A DNA stretch of 64,000 nt, taken from assembly GCA_964483805.1 (NCBI GenBank), contig CAZADH010000005.1, positions 4,410-68,409 on the forward strand, given 5' to 3'. The stretch comes from CAZADH01 sp964483805. GTDB taxonomy: Bacteria; Muiribacteriota; Ozemobacteria; Ozemobacterales; Ozemobacteraceae. The notes under the pieces are model-generated. The model was given only the letters and a program-made list of their open reading frames with translations. It did no database searches and was not told the DNA's origin. Made by a program: the position numbers and the translations under genes. Positions 1 through 8,848 of this stretch are shown piece after piece (position 1 is the first letter of the stretch; the number at the start of each line of letters is the position of its first letter).

Positions 1-642
1 GGGCATCGGAGCGGTGGGTGCCGCCGTTGAGGCGGCGCCGATGAAGCGCGCCAGGGCCGCGGCAAGATCGGGAGCGTAGGTGACCCGACAGGTCTGGTCG
101 TCGACCACTCGCAACTCCGGTTGTGGGCCTTGCAACGCGTTGACGATCGCCCTGACGAAGTTCTTGCCGCCGGGGCCGAACAACCCGGAGATCCGCACGA
201 TGGCGTGGCGATCGGGGCACAGGTCGCGAACGCGCAACTCACCATCATGCTTGGTTGTTGCGTAAACACCTGCTGGGGTGCAGGCAGCATCCGGCGTCAG
301 CGGCACGCGGATCTGATTGCCTGTAAATACGTAGTCTGTCGAAATGTAGAGCAGAGCAATACGGCCTGCGCTGCACAGTCGGGCCAGATTCTCGGTCGCC
401 ACGACATTCGTGCGCCGACAGGCGTCGGGTTGTTTCTCGGCTCCATCGACATCGGTGAACGCGGCGCAGTGGATAACCCGATCGAACGGGCCATTCGCGT
501 GCCACCAGTCGGTCAGGGCAGTGCGCTCGGCCAGGTCGAACGGCAGCGACAGGCCCACGACCTCGTGCGACCCGGTCTCCCGCAGGGCTTCCTGCAACGC
601 CTGGCCGAGTTGGCCGTTGTGTCCGGTGATCAGAATCCGCAT
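1..642 (-). CDS. rmlD: dTDP-4-dehydrorhamnose reductase, C-terminus outside window
   Basis: Short-chain dehydrogenase that makes dTDP-L-rhamnose from dTDP-4-dehydrorhamnose with NAD(P)H, a precursor for LPS and other surface glycans. The reading frame stays open to the window edge, giving 214 residues of an expected ~290. Visible motifs are an N-terminal Rossmann loop (MRILITGHNGQLG), STDYVF, a YxxxK catalytic pair in GVYATTKHDGE, and RISGLFG, all characteristic of RmlD. Start ATG lies 9 bases after the stop of the upstream gene, so it is probably the last visible gene of the leftward lptF-type operon. A related NAD-dependent epimerase is possible, but the motif set favours RmlD. Confidence 0.88.
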   Translation of the reverse strand, partial: MRILITGHNGQLGQALQEALRETGSHEVVGLSLPFDLAERTALTDWWHANGPFDRVIHCAAFTDVDGAEKQPDACRRTNVVATENLARLCSAGRIALLYISTDYVFTGNQIRVPLTPDAACTPAGVYATTKHDGELRVRDLCPDRHAIVRISGLFGPGGKNFVRAIVNALQGPQPELRVVDDQTCRVTYAPDLAAALARFIGAASTAAPTAPMP

Positions 643-651
643 GGCAGGCTG

Positions 652-1725
652 CTACTTCGCGCTGATGAAATGCAACTGGCCTGGTTCGCTGCGAATCTCT
701 TTGAGGTTCAGCTTGAACGGGAACTTCGCCAGGTCGAGCACCGGGTTGATCCGGTCGACGATGGTCTTGAGGAATGGGCGTGGCACCGCGAGGCTGTTGA
801 TCTTGAACTTACGCGGGTTGAAGTAGATCTTGTCTTGACGTTGTATTGAAAACGAACCGGTGGCCCAGAAAGATGCGCGCAACAACCCGTATTGCGTGCT
901 GCCCGAAACCGTGATCGCATCGGCTTTGATCTCGATGCGCGGTCGTTGCACTTTGATCTTCTTGCTTTTGAACTCGAGGAACTTGTTGAGGTCGGCCTCG
1001 GTAATGATGATATCCATGTCGACCGCACCCAGGTCGCGGGTCTGAATGCGCTGGCATCCGAGCAGAGCGAACAGGTCGAGTTGCACCTGGTTGAATACGA
1101 TATCGGCCGTGGCCAGTCGGAGGTGATCGACCTCACCGTTGGCCGTGTGCACCGTCACCTTGGCGAACTTGCCCGCTGCCGTTTCCTGTGGACCGATCGG
1201 TTCGATCCGTACGGTCAGCGTCGCCGGGTTGGTCAACAACCGCCGCATCGCGGCCGCGAGTTGTTCGTGAATGTTTTCGAGTGTCGCTGGCAACGAGGCC
1301 ACCAGGGTGCCGGAAGCCACGCGGGGCAGGTCACTGCTGTCCGCTGCCGGCGCCGCGGGGCTGGCGAGATCGTCGGCGACGGCCGAGGGCAACGGGGGCA
1401 GATCGCGGCCGGTGCCGGCCGGAGTTGCGCTGTCCGACGCTGGTTCCGGTGCAGGTGTGAGCGTGGCCTGGGTGGGCGCCGCCGGCACCGTGATGGTCGC
1501 AACCACGGGACGTGTTGGCGTCGCCACCTGCTCGAGCGGATGGTTCATGCGATGGCGGATACGCTCGAGCAGTTCGTTGCGGGGCAGGTTCCGCTCGGGT
1601 AGCGGATCGTCGGCGGCGTGCGCGCGTGCCGATGCGAACGGTCCGCCGAACAAAGCCGTGGTCACCACCAGACCCAGCAGGGTGGTGTGCCGGAGCAGAG
1701 AAAGAAATACGGTGTATGTTTTCAT
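652..1725 (-). CDS. Exported DUF2993 (LmeA-like) protein
   Basis: A 357-residue protein with a signal peptide (hydrophobic residues ~12-30, cut near ARAHA), a Pro/Ala-rich low-complexity linker to about residue 140, and a C-terminal domain of ~200 residues. The C-terminal domain has the LmeA/DUF2993 layout: a strand rich in VTVHTANGEV-like segments, an ADLNKFLEFK helix, and a final DLAKFPFKLNLK-type segment. LmeA relatives are periplasmic phospholipid-binding proteins. The ATG overlaps the stop of the upstream gene (ATGA), which indicates translational coupling. With an LptF/LptG permease upstream, a role in envelope lipid handling is a reasonable inference. A dispersed palindrome copy covers codons 3-7. 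Confidence 0.7.
   Translation of the reverse strand: MKTYTVFLSLLRHTTLLGLVVTTALFGGPFASARAHAADDPLPERNLPRNELLERIRHRMNHPLEQVATPTRPVVATITVPAAPTQATLTPAPEPASDSATPAGTGRDLPPLPSAVADDLASPAAPAADSSDLPRVASGTLVASLPATLENIHEQLAAAMRRLLTNPATLTVRIEPIGPQETAAGKFAKVTVHTANGEVDHLRLATADIVFNQVQLDLFALLGCQRIQTRDLGAVDMDIIITEADLNKFLEFKSKKIKVQRPRIEIKADAITVSGSTQYGLLRASFWATGSFSIQRQDKIYFNPRKFKINSLAVPRPFLKTIVDRINPVLDLAKFPFKLNLKEIRSEPGQLHFISAK
1706..1718. repeat. Dispersed palindrome AATAC-GGT-GTATG
   Basis: Exact match to the dispersed AATAC-N3-GTAT(T/G) palindrome. It lies inside the first codons of the DUF2993 gene. Confidence 0.6.
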
Positions 1726-3389
1726 TGGTCCTCTCCGTCAACCAACGGTGCCGGGCGGCTGCCGTCGGCAAATCCAGTCGTCCAGGCATCCCATAGGGTG
1801 AGACCGCGTGGACCGATACGTCGGGTTTCATCGCACAGGTTGGCGATGCGTGGATCGCGGTAGATCGTTTCGTCGAGGCCGACGCGATACCTGGCGGTGC
1901 TGTCGACGGGGCGTTCGGCGATGGTCAGTTCGGTGAGCAAAGGGCCGGTGAACCGGGCTCGGCCTCCGGCAATGCCCATGCGTGCGGGTTGGCCCGGACC
2001 GGCCACGCGTCTCAGCAGGTCGATGACCTCGGCGCCCGACAACAGAAACACGCCCAGGCGATGCGGCGGAATCCGTTGCGTCAACTCAGCGCCGTTGAGC
2101 ACCCGCGGCCCGCGCACGGGTTCGCGCGCTGCCGAGGTCAACGTCAGGTCGGTGCGCAAAAGTGCCTGCGTCATCTCGGCGTGCGCCGTCGTTGCCAGAC
2201 GCGACCGTGTGTGGGCCGGCATCGCCGAAGTGGGGATGACGGCATACGGGCGGACCGACGTTCGAGCCAGCAAAGCGGCGGCGCTGGCAAACGCGGGGGC
2301 GAGGCTTCGTGCCTCAGGAATTGCGCGCAGCGGCAGATCGCGGCGGCGCCGGACGATCTCGGGCCCGCCGGTGCCGGCCCGTGGCGTGTGCACCCGGGGT
2401 TGGGTCTCATCATCGCGGTGCGCCGTCGCAGCGATGATCGCCGTCGGGTCGGGTTGCTCGGTGGCCGGCCAGGTTTCGATCACGGTCACGGCGCGCGTGG
2501 TTGGACTCACCGGCCAGTACCGATGATCGGCTGCGGGCGCCAACGGGCGGGTGCGGCCGGGGTCGAGAAACAACACGCGGTCGCGTGGGCCGAGATCGGG
2601 CTGCAACTGTCGCAGCAGCGAGTCGGGGCCGTGGACAGCGACGAGGCGGAGGTCGACGCGGGGTGCCTGCGCTTTGATCCGGCGCCAGGCCCGGACCGGG
2701 TCTTCGATCGTGTAATCGCCAAAACCGGCCAACGGCAGTTCGCGGGCCCAGGTTGCATCGATCAAGCCGGTGACCAGCACATGCAGATCGCCGCAAGCCA
2801 CGACACGCCACGGCGCGAAGGGCAGGGTGCCGCCGCTGCCGGCAACGTTGCCGAGAATCGCGTTGCGCAGAACCGCGGGTGGGTTGCCTGGCGAACGATA
2901 ACAACTCAGTTCGCCCGGACCCGCCACGTGGGCCGTGCAACCGATTGCCTGTCGCCATGCCGTCTCGCCCGCGCCACCGATCAGCCATCCCCCCGGATGG
3001 CAGGCACTCGTGGTGTTGCCGATGTCGATGACCAGGGTTGGGCAATCGGCCCGTTGACGGCGCAGTTCGGTGACCAGCGGCACCAGTGCCCAGGCGGGAG
3101 TCGGTTGCGGATCGTCGGGGGCCCCCGAGAACCAGTGACCATCGAGGCCCCCGGCGAGAATGAAGCGGTGGGCGCGGAACAGCGGGCGGGCGGCGAGCCC
3201 GAGGGGACTCGTCGCGGGTCGTGGCCAGTCGAGCATGGCGGGCGGCGTGGTCATTGGCGGCGTTTGCATCGGCGGAAGACCGCGCGGGGCCGGTGACGCA
3301 TTGATGCCTGCCGTCAGCAAAAGAACCGACCACACGCCGACTGCCACGAGGACGGTCGGTAAGCGGTGTAACCTCATGTATTTACGCAT
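1722..3389 (-). CDS. Exported 5'-nucleotidase-like protein, metal site degenerate
   Basis: A 555-residue protein with an N-terminal signal segment (residues ~10-30). The last ~150 residues match the 5'-nucleotidase C-terminal (substrate-binding) domain: GAELTQRIPPHRLGVFLLSG, FTGPLLTELTIA, then a RYRVGLDETIYRDP strand. The N-terminal half follows the calcineurin-like phosphatase order, but the metal-binding motifs are not recognisable: the first DxH appears as LDGHW, and neither GNHE nor GHTH is seen. It may be a binding protein or an inactive UshA relative rather than a nucleotidase. It starts 3 bases after the permease stop. A second in-frame ATG lies four codons downstream. Confidence 0.6.
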   Translation of the reverse strand: MRKYMRLHRLPTVLVAVGVWSVLLLTAGINASPAPRGLPPMQTPPMTTPPAMLDWPRPATSPLGLAARPLFRAHRFILAGGLDGHWFSGAPDDPQPTPAWALVPLVTELRRQRADCPTLVIDIGNTTSACHPGGWLIGGAGETAWRQAIGCTAHVAGPGELSCYRSPGNPPAVLRNAILGNVAGSGGTLPFAPWRVVACGDLHVLVTGLIDATWARELPLAGFGDYTIEDPVRAWRRIKAQAPRVDLRLVAVHGPDSLLRQLQPDLGPRDRVLFLDPGRTRPLAPAADHRYWPVSPTTRAVTVIETWPATEQPDPTAIIAATAHRDDETQPRVHTPRAGTGGPEIVRRRRDLPLRAIPEARSLAPAFASAAALLARTSVRPYAVIPTSAMPAHTRSRLATTAHAEMTQALLRTDLTLTSAAREPVRGPRVLNGAELTQRIPPHRLGVFLLSGAEVIDLLRRVAGPGQPARMGIAGGRARFTGPLLTELTIAERPVDSTARYRVGLDETIYRDPRIANLCDETRRIGPRGLTLWDAWTTGFADGSRPAPLVDGEDQ

Positions 3390-3392
3390 GCA

Positions 3393-4580
3393 CTACTGAT
3401 TGACTCTGGTGACCAGCAGGACAGAAATGCCGCCGAACACGACATTCTGCAGCCATGCGGCGACGTAGATCGGCAGATACCCGCTCTTGCCCATGGCTGT
3501 CGAGAAACTCATGATGACGTAGTAGACAAAAATGATGATGATCGAGATGCCGAAACCGATGAATGCGCCGCTGCGATAGTTGGTGAGGCCGAAACTCGCT
3601 CCGACGAGCGCGAAGAAAAAACTGGCAAACGGCAGGCTGGTCTTGCTCGCGAGATCGACCTGCAGTTCGCGGGTGTCGCCAAACTTGCACCGTTCGTAGC
3701 TGTTGATCAGGTCGCTCAGTTCCTGATAGCTCATTTCGTTGGGGCGCTTCGTCTTGCGGGCGAACTCGGCAATTCCTTCGCTGATGCTGGTGCCGGCAAT
3801 GGTTGGGTGGAACTTCTGCCCCATCTCGCCAGAGGCGGCGTACGTCTGATCGACTGCGGCCCGGAGCGTCCAGGCTTTGCCGTCCCAAGTCGCTTCGGCG
3901 GCAGTGAGGCGTCGAGTCAACCGATTGCCGTCGTATTGCTCGATCATCACGCGTTCCATGAGATTGAGCTTCTCGAACACCTTACGGGCGTAGACGATCG
4001 AGCCGTCGGCCATCTTGAGCAGCGCGTTCTCGGTCGCCTCGGGCTCCATGAGGCGCATGATCTTCTCGCGTTGGATCTTGTGGGCCCGCTGGTTGCTGCT
4101 CGGAACCACGAATTCGTTGAAGAACAGACTGAAGAACGTAACGAGCAGGGCAAAAGTCAGCACGGGAATGAGCAGGCGGAAGAAGTTGACCCCGGTCGCG
4201 CGCAGGGCAATGGTCTCGCTGTCTTTCGACATGCGGCCAAAGACAATGAGCGTCGACAAGAGCACCGACATCGGGAACGTAAATACCATGTCTTGCGGCA
4301 GGCGTGCGAAGAACCAGTCGACGACGACCATCACCGGGATGCCTTCGTTGATGATGTTCTGCAAGGCCGTCATCAGCGGGTCGATGGCGATGACCACGAC
4401 GAACAGGAAGAACCCGAAGAAGAAGGGGGCCAGCAATTGCTTGAAGATGTACTTGTCGAGAACCGAAAACCAGCCACGGCGGTGCGCCGACTGGGGAATC
4501 GCGGCACTCGGTCGCCGCGTTCCCGGAATACCCACCGTGCGCGGTCCGGGGGGTGCTGTTGGTTGGTCTGGAATGTGCAT
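3393..4580 (-). CDS. LptF/LptG-family permease
   Basis: Inner-membrane permease of the YjgP/YjgQ family. With LptB it extracts lipopolysaccharide from the inner membrane and passes it to the Lpt bridge. The 395-residue protein has a short Pro-rich N-tail, transmembrane helices near residues 40-70, 80-105 and 130-150, a periplasmic beta-jellyroll middle, and three C-terminal helices. The motif DKYIFKQLLAPFFFGFFLF is typical of the first helix. The ATG at 4580 is chosen because a longer frame would run into the divergent ugd gene. Only one such permease is visible, so LptF and LptG cannot be told apart here. First gene of the leftward operon. Confidence 0.85.
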   Translation of the reverse strand: MHIPDQPTAPPGPRTVGIPGTRRPSAAIPQSAHRRGWFSVLDKYIFKQLLAPFFFGFFLFVVVIAIDPLMTALQNIINEGIPVMVVVDWFFARLPQDMVFTFPMSVLLSTLIVFGRMSKDSETIALRATGVNFFRLLIPVLTFALLVTFFSLFFNEFVVPSSNQRAHKIQREKIMRLMEPEATENALLKMADGSIVYARKVFEKLNLMERVMIEQYDGNRLTRRLTAAEATWDGKAWTLRAAVDQTYAASGEMGQKFHPTIAGTSISEGIAEFARKTKRPNEMSYQELSDLINSYERCKFGDTRELQVDLASKTSLPFASFFFALVGASFGLTNYRSGAFIGFGISIIIIFVYYVIMSFSTAMGKSGYLPIYVAAWLQNVVFGGISVLLVTRVNQ

Positions 4581-4701
4581 TTGCTCTTGGCGTGTCCGCG
4601 TGCTTAAGGGTATGATACCAAAGCTTCGGCCAGATGTCGCGCACAACTGGTGCGCGTTCTGGTAAACGAGACGATACGACAATATACGGGTGGAGAGACC
4701 T

Positions 4702-6018
4702 ATGAAGATCGGTGTGATTGGTACTGGATACGTTGGCCTGGTGACGGGCACCTGTTTTGCCGAGTCGGGCAACGACGTGGTGTGCATGGATGTCGATCGC
4801 GCGAAGATCGACAAACTCAACAACGGGCAGATCCCGATCTACGAACCGGGGCTCGAAGAACTGGTGAAGCGCAACCATCGCGAAGGACGCCTGGCGTTCA
4901 CGACCGACATGAAGGCCACGGTGACCCAGTCGTTGTTCATCTTTATCGCCGTCGGTACGCCTCCCGGCGAAGACGGGTCCGCCGACCTGACCCATGTGCT
5001 CAACGTGGCCCGTCAAATCGGCCAGACCATGGACGGTTTCCGAATCGTCATCAACAAATCGACGGTTCCGGTCGGCACCGGCGAAAAAGTGCGGGCGGCC
5101 ATCCGCGAGGAACTCGGCAAGCGCAACGTACCCTTTGAGTTCGACGTGGTGAGCAACCCCGAGTTTCTCAAAGAGGGGGCGGCCATCGACGACTTCATGA
5201 AGCCCGATCGGGTGGTTGTCGGGTGTGACAATGTCCGCACCGGTGAACTGATGAAAGAGCTGTTTGCGCCATTCTGCCGCACCGGCAAACCGATCCTGGT
5301 GATGGATATCCCCTCGGCCGAGATGACCAAATACGCCGCCAACGCGATGCTCGCTACGCGTATTTCGTTCATGAACGATGTCGCCAACCTGTGCGATCTG
5401 GTGGGCGCCAACATCGATGCCGTCCGCCAGGGCATCGGGTCCGACAGCCGCATCGGGCACTCGTTCCTCTTCCCCGGTGTCGGTTACGGCGGCAGTTGCT
5501 TCCCCAAAGACGTCAAAGCGCTGGTGCAGACGGCGCGGGAACGGGGGCATTCACTGCAGATCCTCGAGGCGGTCGAGGCGGTGAACGAGCGCCAGAAGTC
5601 GTTGATGGCAACCAAGGTTAAGCGCCTGTTTGGCGAGAATCTCAAAGGGCACCTGTTCGCCGTCTGGGGCCTGGCGTTCAAGCCGAACACCGACGACATG
5701 CGCGAGGCACCGGCGATTACCATCATTGAAGAACTGCTGGCGGCCGGAGCCCGCGTGCGGGCTTATGACCCGGAAGCAATACACGAGGCGAAACGTCACC
5801 TCGGCGATCGCGTCGAGTATGGACAACGTAACTACGACGTATTGTCTGGTGCCGATGCCTTGCTCGTGGTGACGGAATGGAACGAGTTCCGCCGACCCGA
5901 CTTTCCGCGCATCAAATCGCTGCTGAAGCGGCCGGTGGTCTTTGACGGACGCAACATCTATGACCCGGCCCGGATGCGCGAACAGGGCTTCGAGTATTTC
6001 AGCATCGGCAGACCGTAA
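4702..6018 (+). CDS. ugd: UDP-glucose 6-dehydrogenase
   Basis: Cytosolic enzyme that oxidises UDP-glucose twice with NAD+ to UDP-glucuronate for surface polysaccharides. The 438 residues match the usual length. The N-terminal NAD site is GVIGTGYVGL, KSTVPVGTG and NPEFLKEG are both present, and the catalytic cysteine is residue 266 in GGSCFPKD. The ATG at 4702 follows a GGAGAG ribosome-binding site; a GTG four codons upstream would overlap that site. Divergent from the LptF/LptG-type gene, with about 120 bases between the two starts. A palindrome copy with one mismatch (ACTAC-GAC-GTATT) lies near codon 378. Confidence 0.96.
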   Translation: MKIGVIGTGYVGLVTGTCFAESGNDVVCMDVDRAKIDKLNNGQIPIYEPGLEELVKRNHREGRLAFTTDMKATVTQSLFIFIAVGTPPGEDGSADLTHVLNVARQIGQTMDGFRIVINKSTVPVGTGEKVRAAIREELGKRNVPFEFDVVSNPEFLKEGAAIDDFMKPDRVVVGCDNVRTGELMKELFAPFCRTGKPILVMDIPSAEMTKYAANAMLATRISFMNDVANLCDLVGANIDAVRQGIGSDSRIGHSFLFPGVGYGGSCFPKDVKALVQTARERGHSLQILEAVEAVNERQKSLMATKVKRLFGENLKGHLFAVWGLAFKPNTDDMREAPAITIIEELLAAGARVRAYDPEAIHEAKRHLGDRVEYGQRNYDVLSGADALLVVTEWNEFRRPDFPRIKSLLKRPVVFDGRNIYDPARMREQGFEYFSIGRP

Positions 6019-6092
6019 GCGAGGTCGCGCCAGGCGCGGTGACCATGATGCCGCGGTGGCGTGACGCAGAAAACCGCAGCGGAGGTGCATGA

Positions 6093-6359
6093 ATGGGTGA
6101 AATCATGGCCCAGGCCGGGTCGCTCGAATCCGGCGATGTGCATGTGAGTATCACAGCGGGAGCGGGTGAGCTCGAGATCGAGAGCCCGGTCATCGCCATC
6201 TTCGGCGACGCCATTCGGGCCACTGCCCGCGAGGTGTTGACGCGGTATCACCTGCCGTCGGTACGGGTGAAAATCACCGACCGTGGTGCCCTCGACTACG
6301 TGTTGCGGGCACGACTCGAGACGGCGGCCCTGCGCTGGACTGGCGCCGCGAAAGGATGA
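6093..6359 (+). CDS. citD: Citrate lyase acyl carrier protein (gamma subunit)
   Basis: Small carrier of citrate lyase holding the 2'-(5''-phosphoribosyl)-3'-dephospho-CoA arm on which acetyl is exchanged for citryl. The 88 residues match CitD. The attachment motif AGSLESGD aligns with Klebsiella AGTLESGD, which puts the modified serine at residue 13. Other family marks are FGDAIR and GALDYVLRARLE. Start could be the first ATG or a second one four codons in. The last codons overlap the citE start (ATGA). No citC ligase and no citX/citG prosthetic-group genes lie nearby, so the carrier must be primed from elsewhere. Confidence 0.88.
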   Translation: MGEIMAQAGSLESGDVHVSITAGAGELEIESPVIAIFGDAIRATAREVLTRYHLPSVRVKITDRGALDYVLRARLETAALRWTGAAKG

Positions 6360-7279
6360 CGACGATGTCTGCCGAATCGCGACCTCCTGCCCGTTTGCGC
6401 CGTTCGCTGCTCTACATTCCGGGCAACTCGCCGTCTCTGATCAAAGGGGCGGGGTTGTTTGCCCCCGATACGCTCGTCTTCGATCTCGAGGATGCCGTGG
6501 CGTTGGCCGAGAAAGACGCGGCGCGGATCCTGGTGCGTGAATCGTTGCGCCAGCGCACGCTGGTCAACCCGTGCAACGTCGAGCTGATGGTGCGTATCAA
6601 CGGCCTCGATACTCCGTTCTGGCGGGATGATCTCGACTGCATCATGCCCGTCGGTCCCGATGCGATCCGGTTGCCCAAGGTCGAGTCGCCCGAGCAGATC
6701 GGGCAGTTGGCGGCGGCCCTGCAGGAACGCGAACAGCGGTTTGACCTGCCCATGGGCCGCACGGCAATCGTGGCCATTCTCGAGACGGTGCGCGGGGTCA
6801 ACGCGGCGGGCGCGATTGCTCGGGCACACCCGCGCCTGGTTGCCCTGACGTTGGGTGCCGAAGACTTCACCCGCGATCTGGGCACGGCGCGCAGCAAGAC
6901 CGGCGAGGAATTGGCCTTCGCCCGTGGGTGCATTGTGCTCGCGGCCCGCGAGGCGGGTATCCAGGCGATCGACACCGTGTTCGGCGATGTCAACGACGAC
7001 GCCGGGCTGTTGGCCGAGACCCGTTTGATCAAACAGTTGGGTTTCGATGGCAAGTCGGTCATCCATCCGCGCCAGGTTCGTCTCGTTCATCATGTGTTCG
7101 ACCCGACGGTCGACGAAATCGAGCAGGCCCGCCGCGTGTGCGCTGCGGCGAAAGCGGCTGCTGAAGCGGGATCTGGCGTCGTCGCCCTCGACGGGCGCAT
7201 GATCGATACGCCTGTGGTCAAGAGGGCCGAGCGCATTCTTCGCTATGCCGAGGCGGTGTCGGTGGGGGTGAATCCATGA
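6356..7279 (+). CDS. citE: Citrate lyase beta subunit (citryl-CoA lyase)
   Basis: Splits citryl-CoA or citryl-carrier protein into oxaloacetate and an acetyl thioester. The 307 residues form a HpcH/HpaI-type TIM barrel. Visible family motifs are RSLLYIPGNSPSLIKGAG near the N-terminus, the acidic DLEDAVAL metal/substrate motif, VRINGLDTPFW, ALTLGAEDFTRDLG and KSVIHPRQV. Start overlaps citD by four bases, and a second ATG lies three codons in. Stop overlaps citF by four bases, so citDEF is a coupled unit. Stand-alone CitE-like proteins act on malyl- or citramalyl-CoA, but adjacency to citD and citF supports true citrate lyase. Confidence 0.92.
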   Translation: MTTMSAESRPPARLRRSLLYIPGNSPSLIKGAGLFAPDTLVFDLEDAVALAEKDAARILVRESLRQRTLVNPCNVELMVRINGLDTPFWRDDLDCIMPVGPDAIRLPKVESPEQIGQLAAALQEREQRFDLPMGRTAIVAILETVRGVNAAGAIARAHPRLVALTLGAEDFTRDLGTARSKTGEELAFARGCIVLAAREAGIQAIDTVFGDVNDDAGLLAETRLIKQLGFDGKSVIHPRQVRLVHHVFDPTVDEIEQARRVCAAAKAAAEAGSGVVALDGRMIDTPVVKRAERILRYAEAVSVGVNP

Positions 7280-8835
7280 CCATCCGCAACTCGATCGGAC
7301 GCGAATTTCCTGGCAGTTTCCCGGGCTATGCGGCGGTGCGGCCGTATGCTGGCGCATTTTCGACTGGGCCCCGGCAGCCGTTCGGGGCGCCGGCCAGTCT
7401 CCGTCACCGTGTCGATCCGCGTGCGAACAAAGTGCTCGCGGGGCTGGATGCGGCGCTCGATGCCGTGCAGTTGCGCGACGGCATGGCCATCTCGTTTCAT
7501 CACCACCTGCGCAACGGCGATCGCGTGGTCAATGCCGTCGTCGAAGCCGCGGCCCGGCGGGGGGTGAAGAATCTCACGCTGTTGCCGACGGCCCTGTTCG
7601 GCGTGCATCAGGCGTTGTTGGCCCGCATCGAGGACGGCACGATCGGCCGCATCGAAGGAAGCCTGAACGGACCGATCGGGCGACGCGTCAGCCAGGGTGC
7701 GTTCGCGGCACCGGTGATCCTGCGGTCGCACGGTGGCCGGGCGCGGGCGATCGAGGCGGGCGAAGTGAAGGTCGACGTGGCCTTCATTGCCGCCCCGACC
7801 TGCGACGCTGCCGGCAACGTCAGTGGTCTGGGCGGTCCGGCCGCATGTGGTCCGCTGGGTTACGCGATGACCGATGCCATGTATGCACATCGTGTTGTCG
7901 CCGTCACCGACTGCCTCGTGCCGTTCCCCAATCCGCGGGCCTGCATCATGCAGACCCATGTCGACTTCGTCGTTGAGTTGCCGAGCATCGGAGACCCAAA
8001 AGGGATCGTTTCGGGGACGACGGAAGTGACGCGCGATCCGACGCGGCTTCTCATCGCCGAACGCGCGGCGGCGCTGTTCGACGCGTTGGGGCTCATCCAG
8101 GAAGGCTTCTCGTTTCAGACCGGGGCGGGCGGCATTACCCTCGCGGTGACGGGCTTCGTGCGCGAACACATGGTCAAACGGGGAGTGAAAGCCTCGTTCG
8201 TGTCGGGTGGCATCACCGGGGCGATGGTCGATCTGCTCGAAGACGGTCTGGTTGCGGCGTTGCTCGATGTGCAGAGTTTCGACCTCCAGGCCGTCGGTTC
8301 GCTCGATCGCAATCCCCGCCATCTCGAGATGAGTGCGAGCATGTATGCAAATCCGCACAGTGCCGCATGTGTTGTCGACCGCCTCGATGCGGTTGTGCTC
8401 GGGGCCACCGAGATCGATCTCGATTTCAACGTCAACGTGAACACCGAAGCCGACGGGGCTCTGCTGCATGGGATCGGCGGCCACCAGGATACCGCGGCCG
8501 GCGCCCGGGTGACCGTCGTCACCGCCCCGTTGACGCGGGGGCGCATCCCCCTTGTTGTTGACAAAGTATTGACGGTGACATCGCCCGGAGAGACCATCGA
8601 TGCGGTGGTCACCGAGTGGGGCATTGCCGTCAACCCGCGCCGCCAGGATCTGCTCGATCGCCTGCGCGGCAGTCGCTTGCCCATCGTGCCGATGCCGGCG
8701 CTCTACGAGCGGGCCGTGCAGTTGTGCGGCAAACCGGCGCCGCTCGCACTGACCGACAAAATCGTGGCATTGATCGAGTATCGGGATGGAACGGTGCTCG
8801 ATGTGGTTCGCCAGGTGGCGCCGAAAGCGCCCTGA
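7276..8835 (+). CDS. citF: Citrate lyase alpha subunit (citrate CoA-transferase)
   Basis: Transfers citrate onto the CitD arm in exchange for acetate. The 519 residues match CitF. Typical segments are DGMAISFHHHLRNGD, the glycine-rich GNVSGLGGPAACGPLGYAMTDA, and FSFQTGAGGITLAVTGF. Its product, with CitD and CitE, forms the cytosolic hexameric complex that opens citrate fermentation or yields oxaloacetate plus acetate. The start overlaps the citE stop by four bases. No citrate transporter or two-component regulator is visible in the flanks, unlike enterobacterial cit clusters. Confidence 0.93.
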   Translation: MTIRNSIGREFPGSFPGYAAVRPYAGAFSTGPRQPFGAPASLRHRVDPRANKVLAGLDAALDAVQLRDGMAISFHHHLRNGDRVVNAVVEAAARRGVKNLTLLPTALFGVHQALLARIEDGTIGRIEGSLNGPIGRRVSQGAFAAPVILRSHGGRARAIEAGEVKVDVAFIAAPTCDAAGNVSGLGGPAACGPLGYAMTDAMYAHRVVAVTDCLVPFPNPRACIMQTHVDFVVELPSIGDPKGIVSGTTEVTRDPTRLLIAERAAALFDALGLIQEGFSFQTGAGGITLAVTGFVREHMVKRGVKASFVSGGITGAMVDLLEDGLVAALLDVQSFDLQAVGSLDRNPRHLEMSASMYANPHSAACVVDRLDAVVLGATEIDLDFNVNVNTEADGALLHGIGGHQDTAAGARVTVVTAPLTRGRIPLVVDKVLTVTSPGETIDAVVTEWGIAVNPRRQDLLDRLRGSRLPIVPMPALYERAVQLCGKPAPLALTDKIVALIEYRDGTVLDVVRQVAPKAP

Positions 8836-8848
8836 CAGGAGGCCGATC

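Noticed and set aside
1989..3296. 435-residue open frame opposite the 5'-nucleotidase-like gene
   Set aside because: Antisense shadow in high-GC sequence with no signal peptide, domain or ribosome-binding site.
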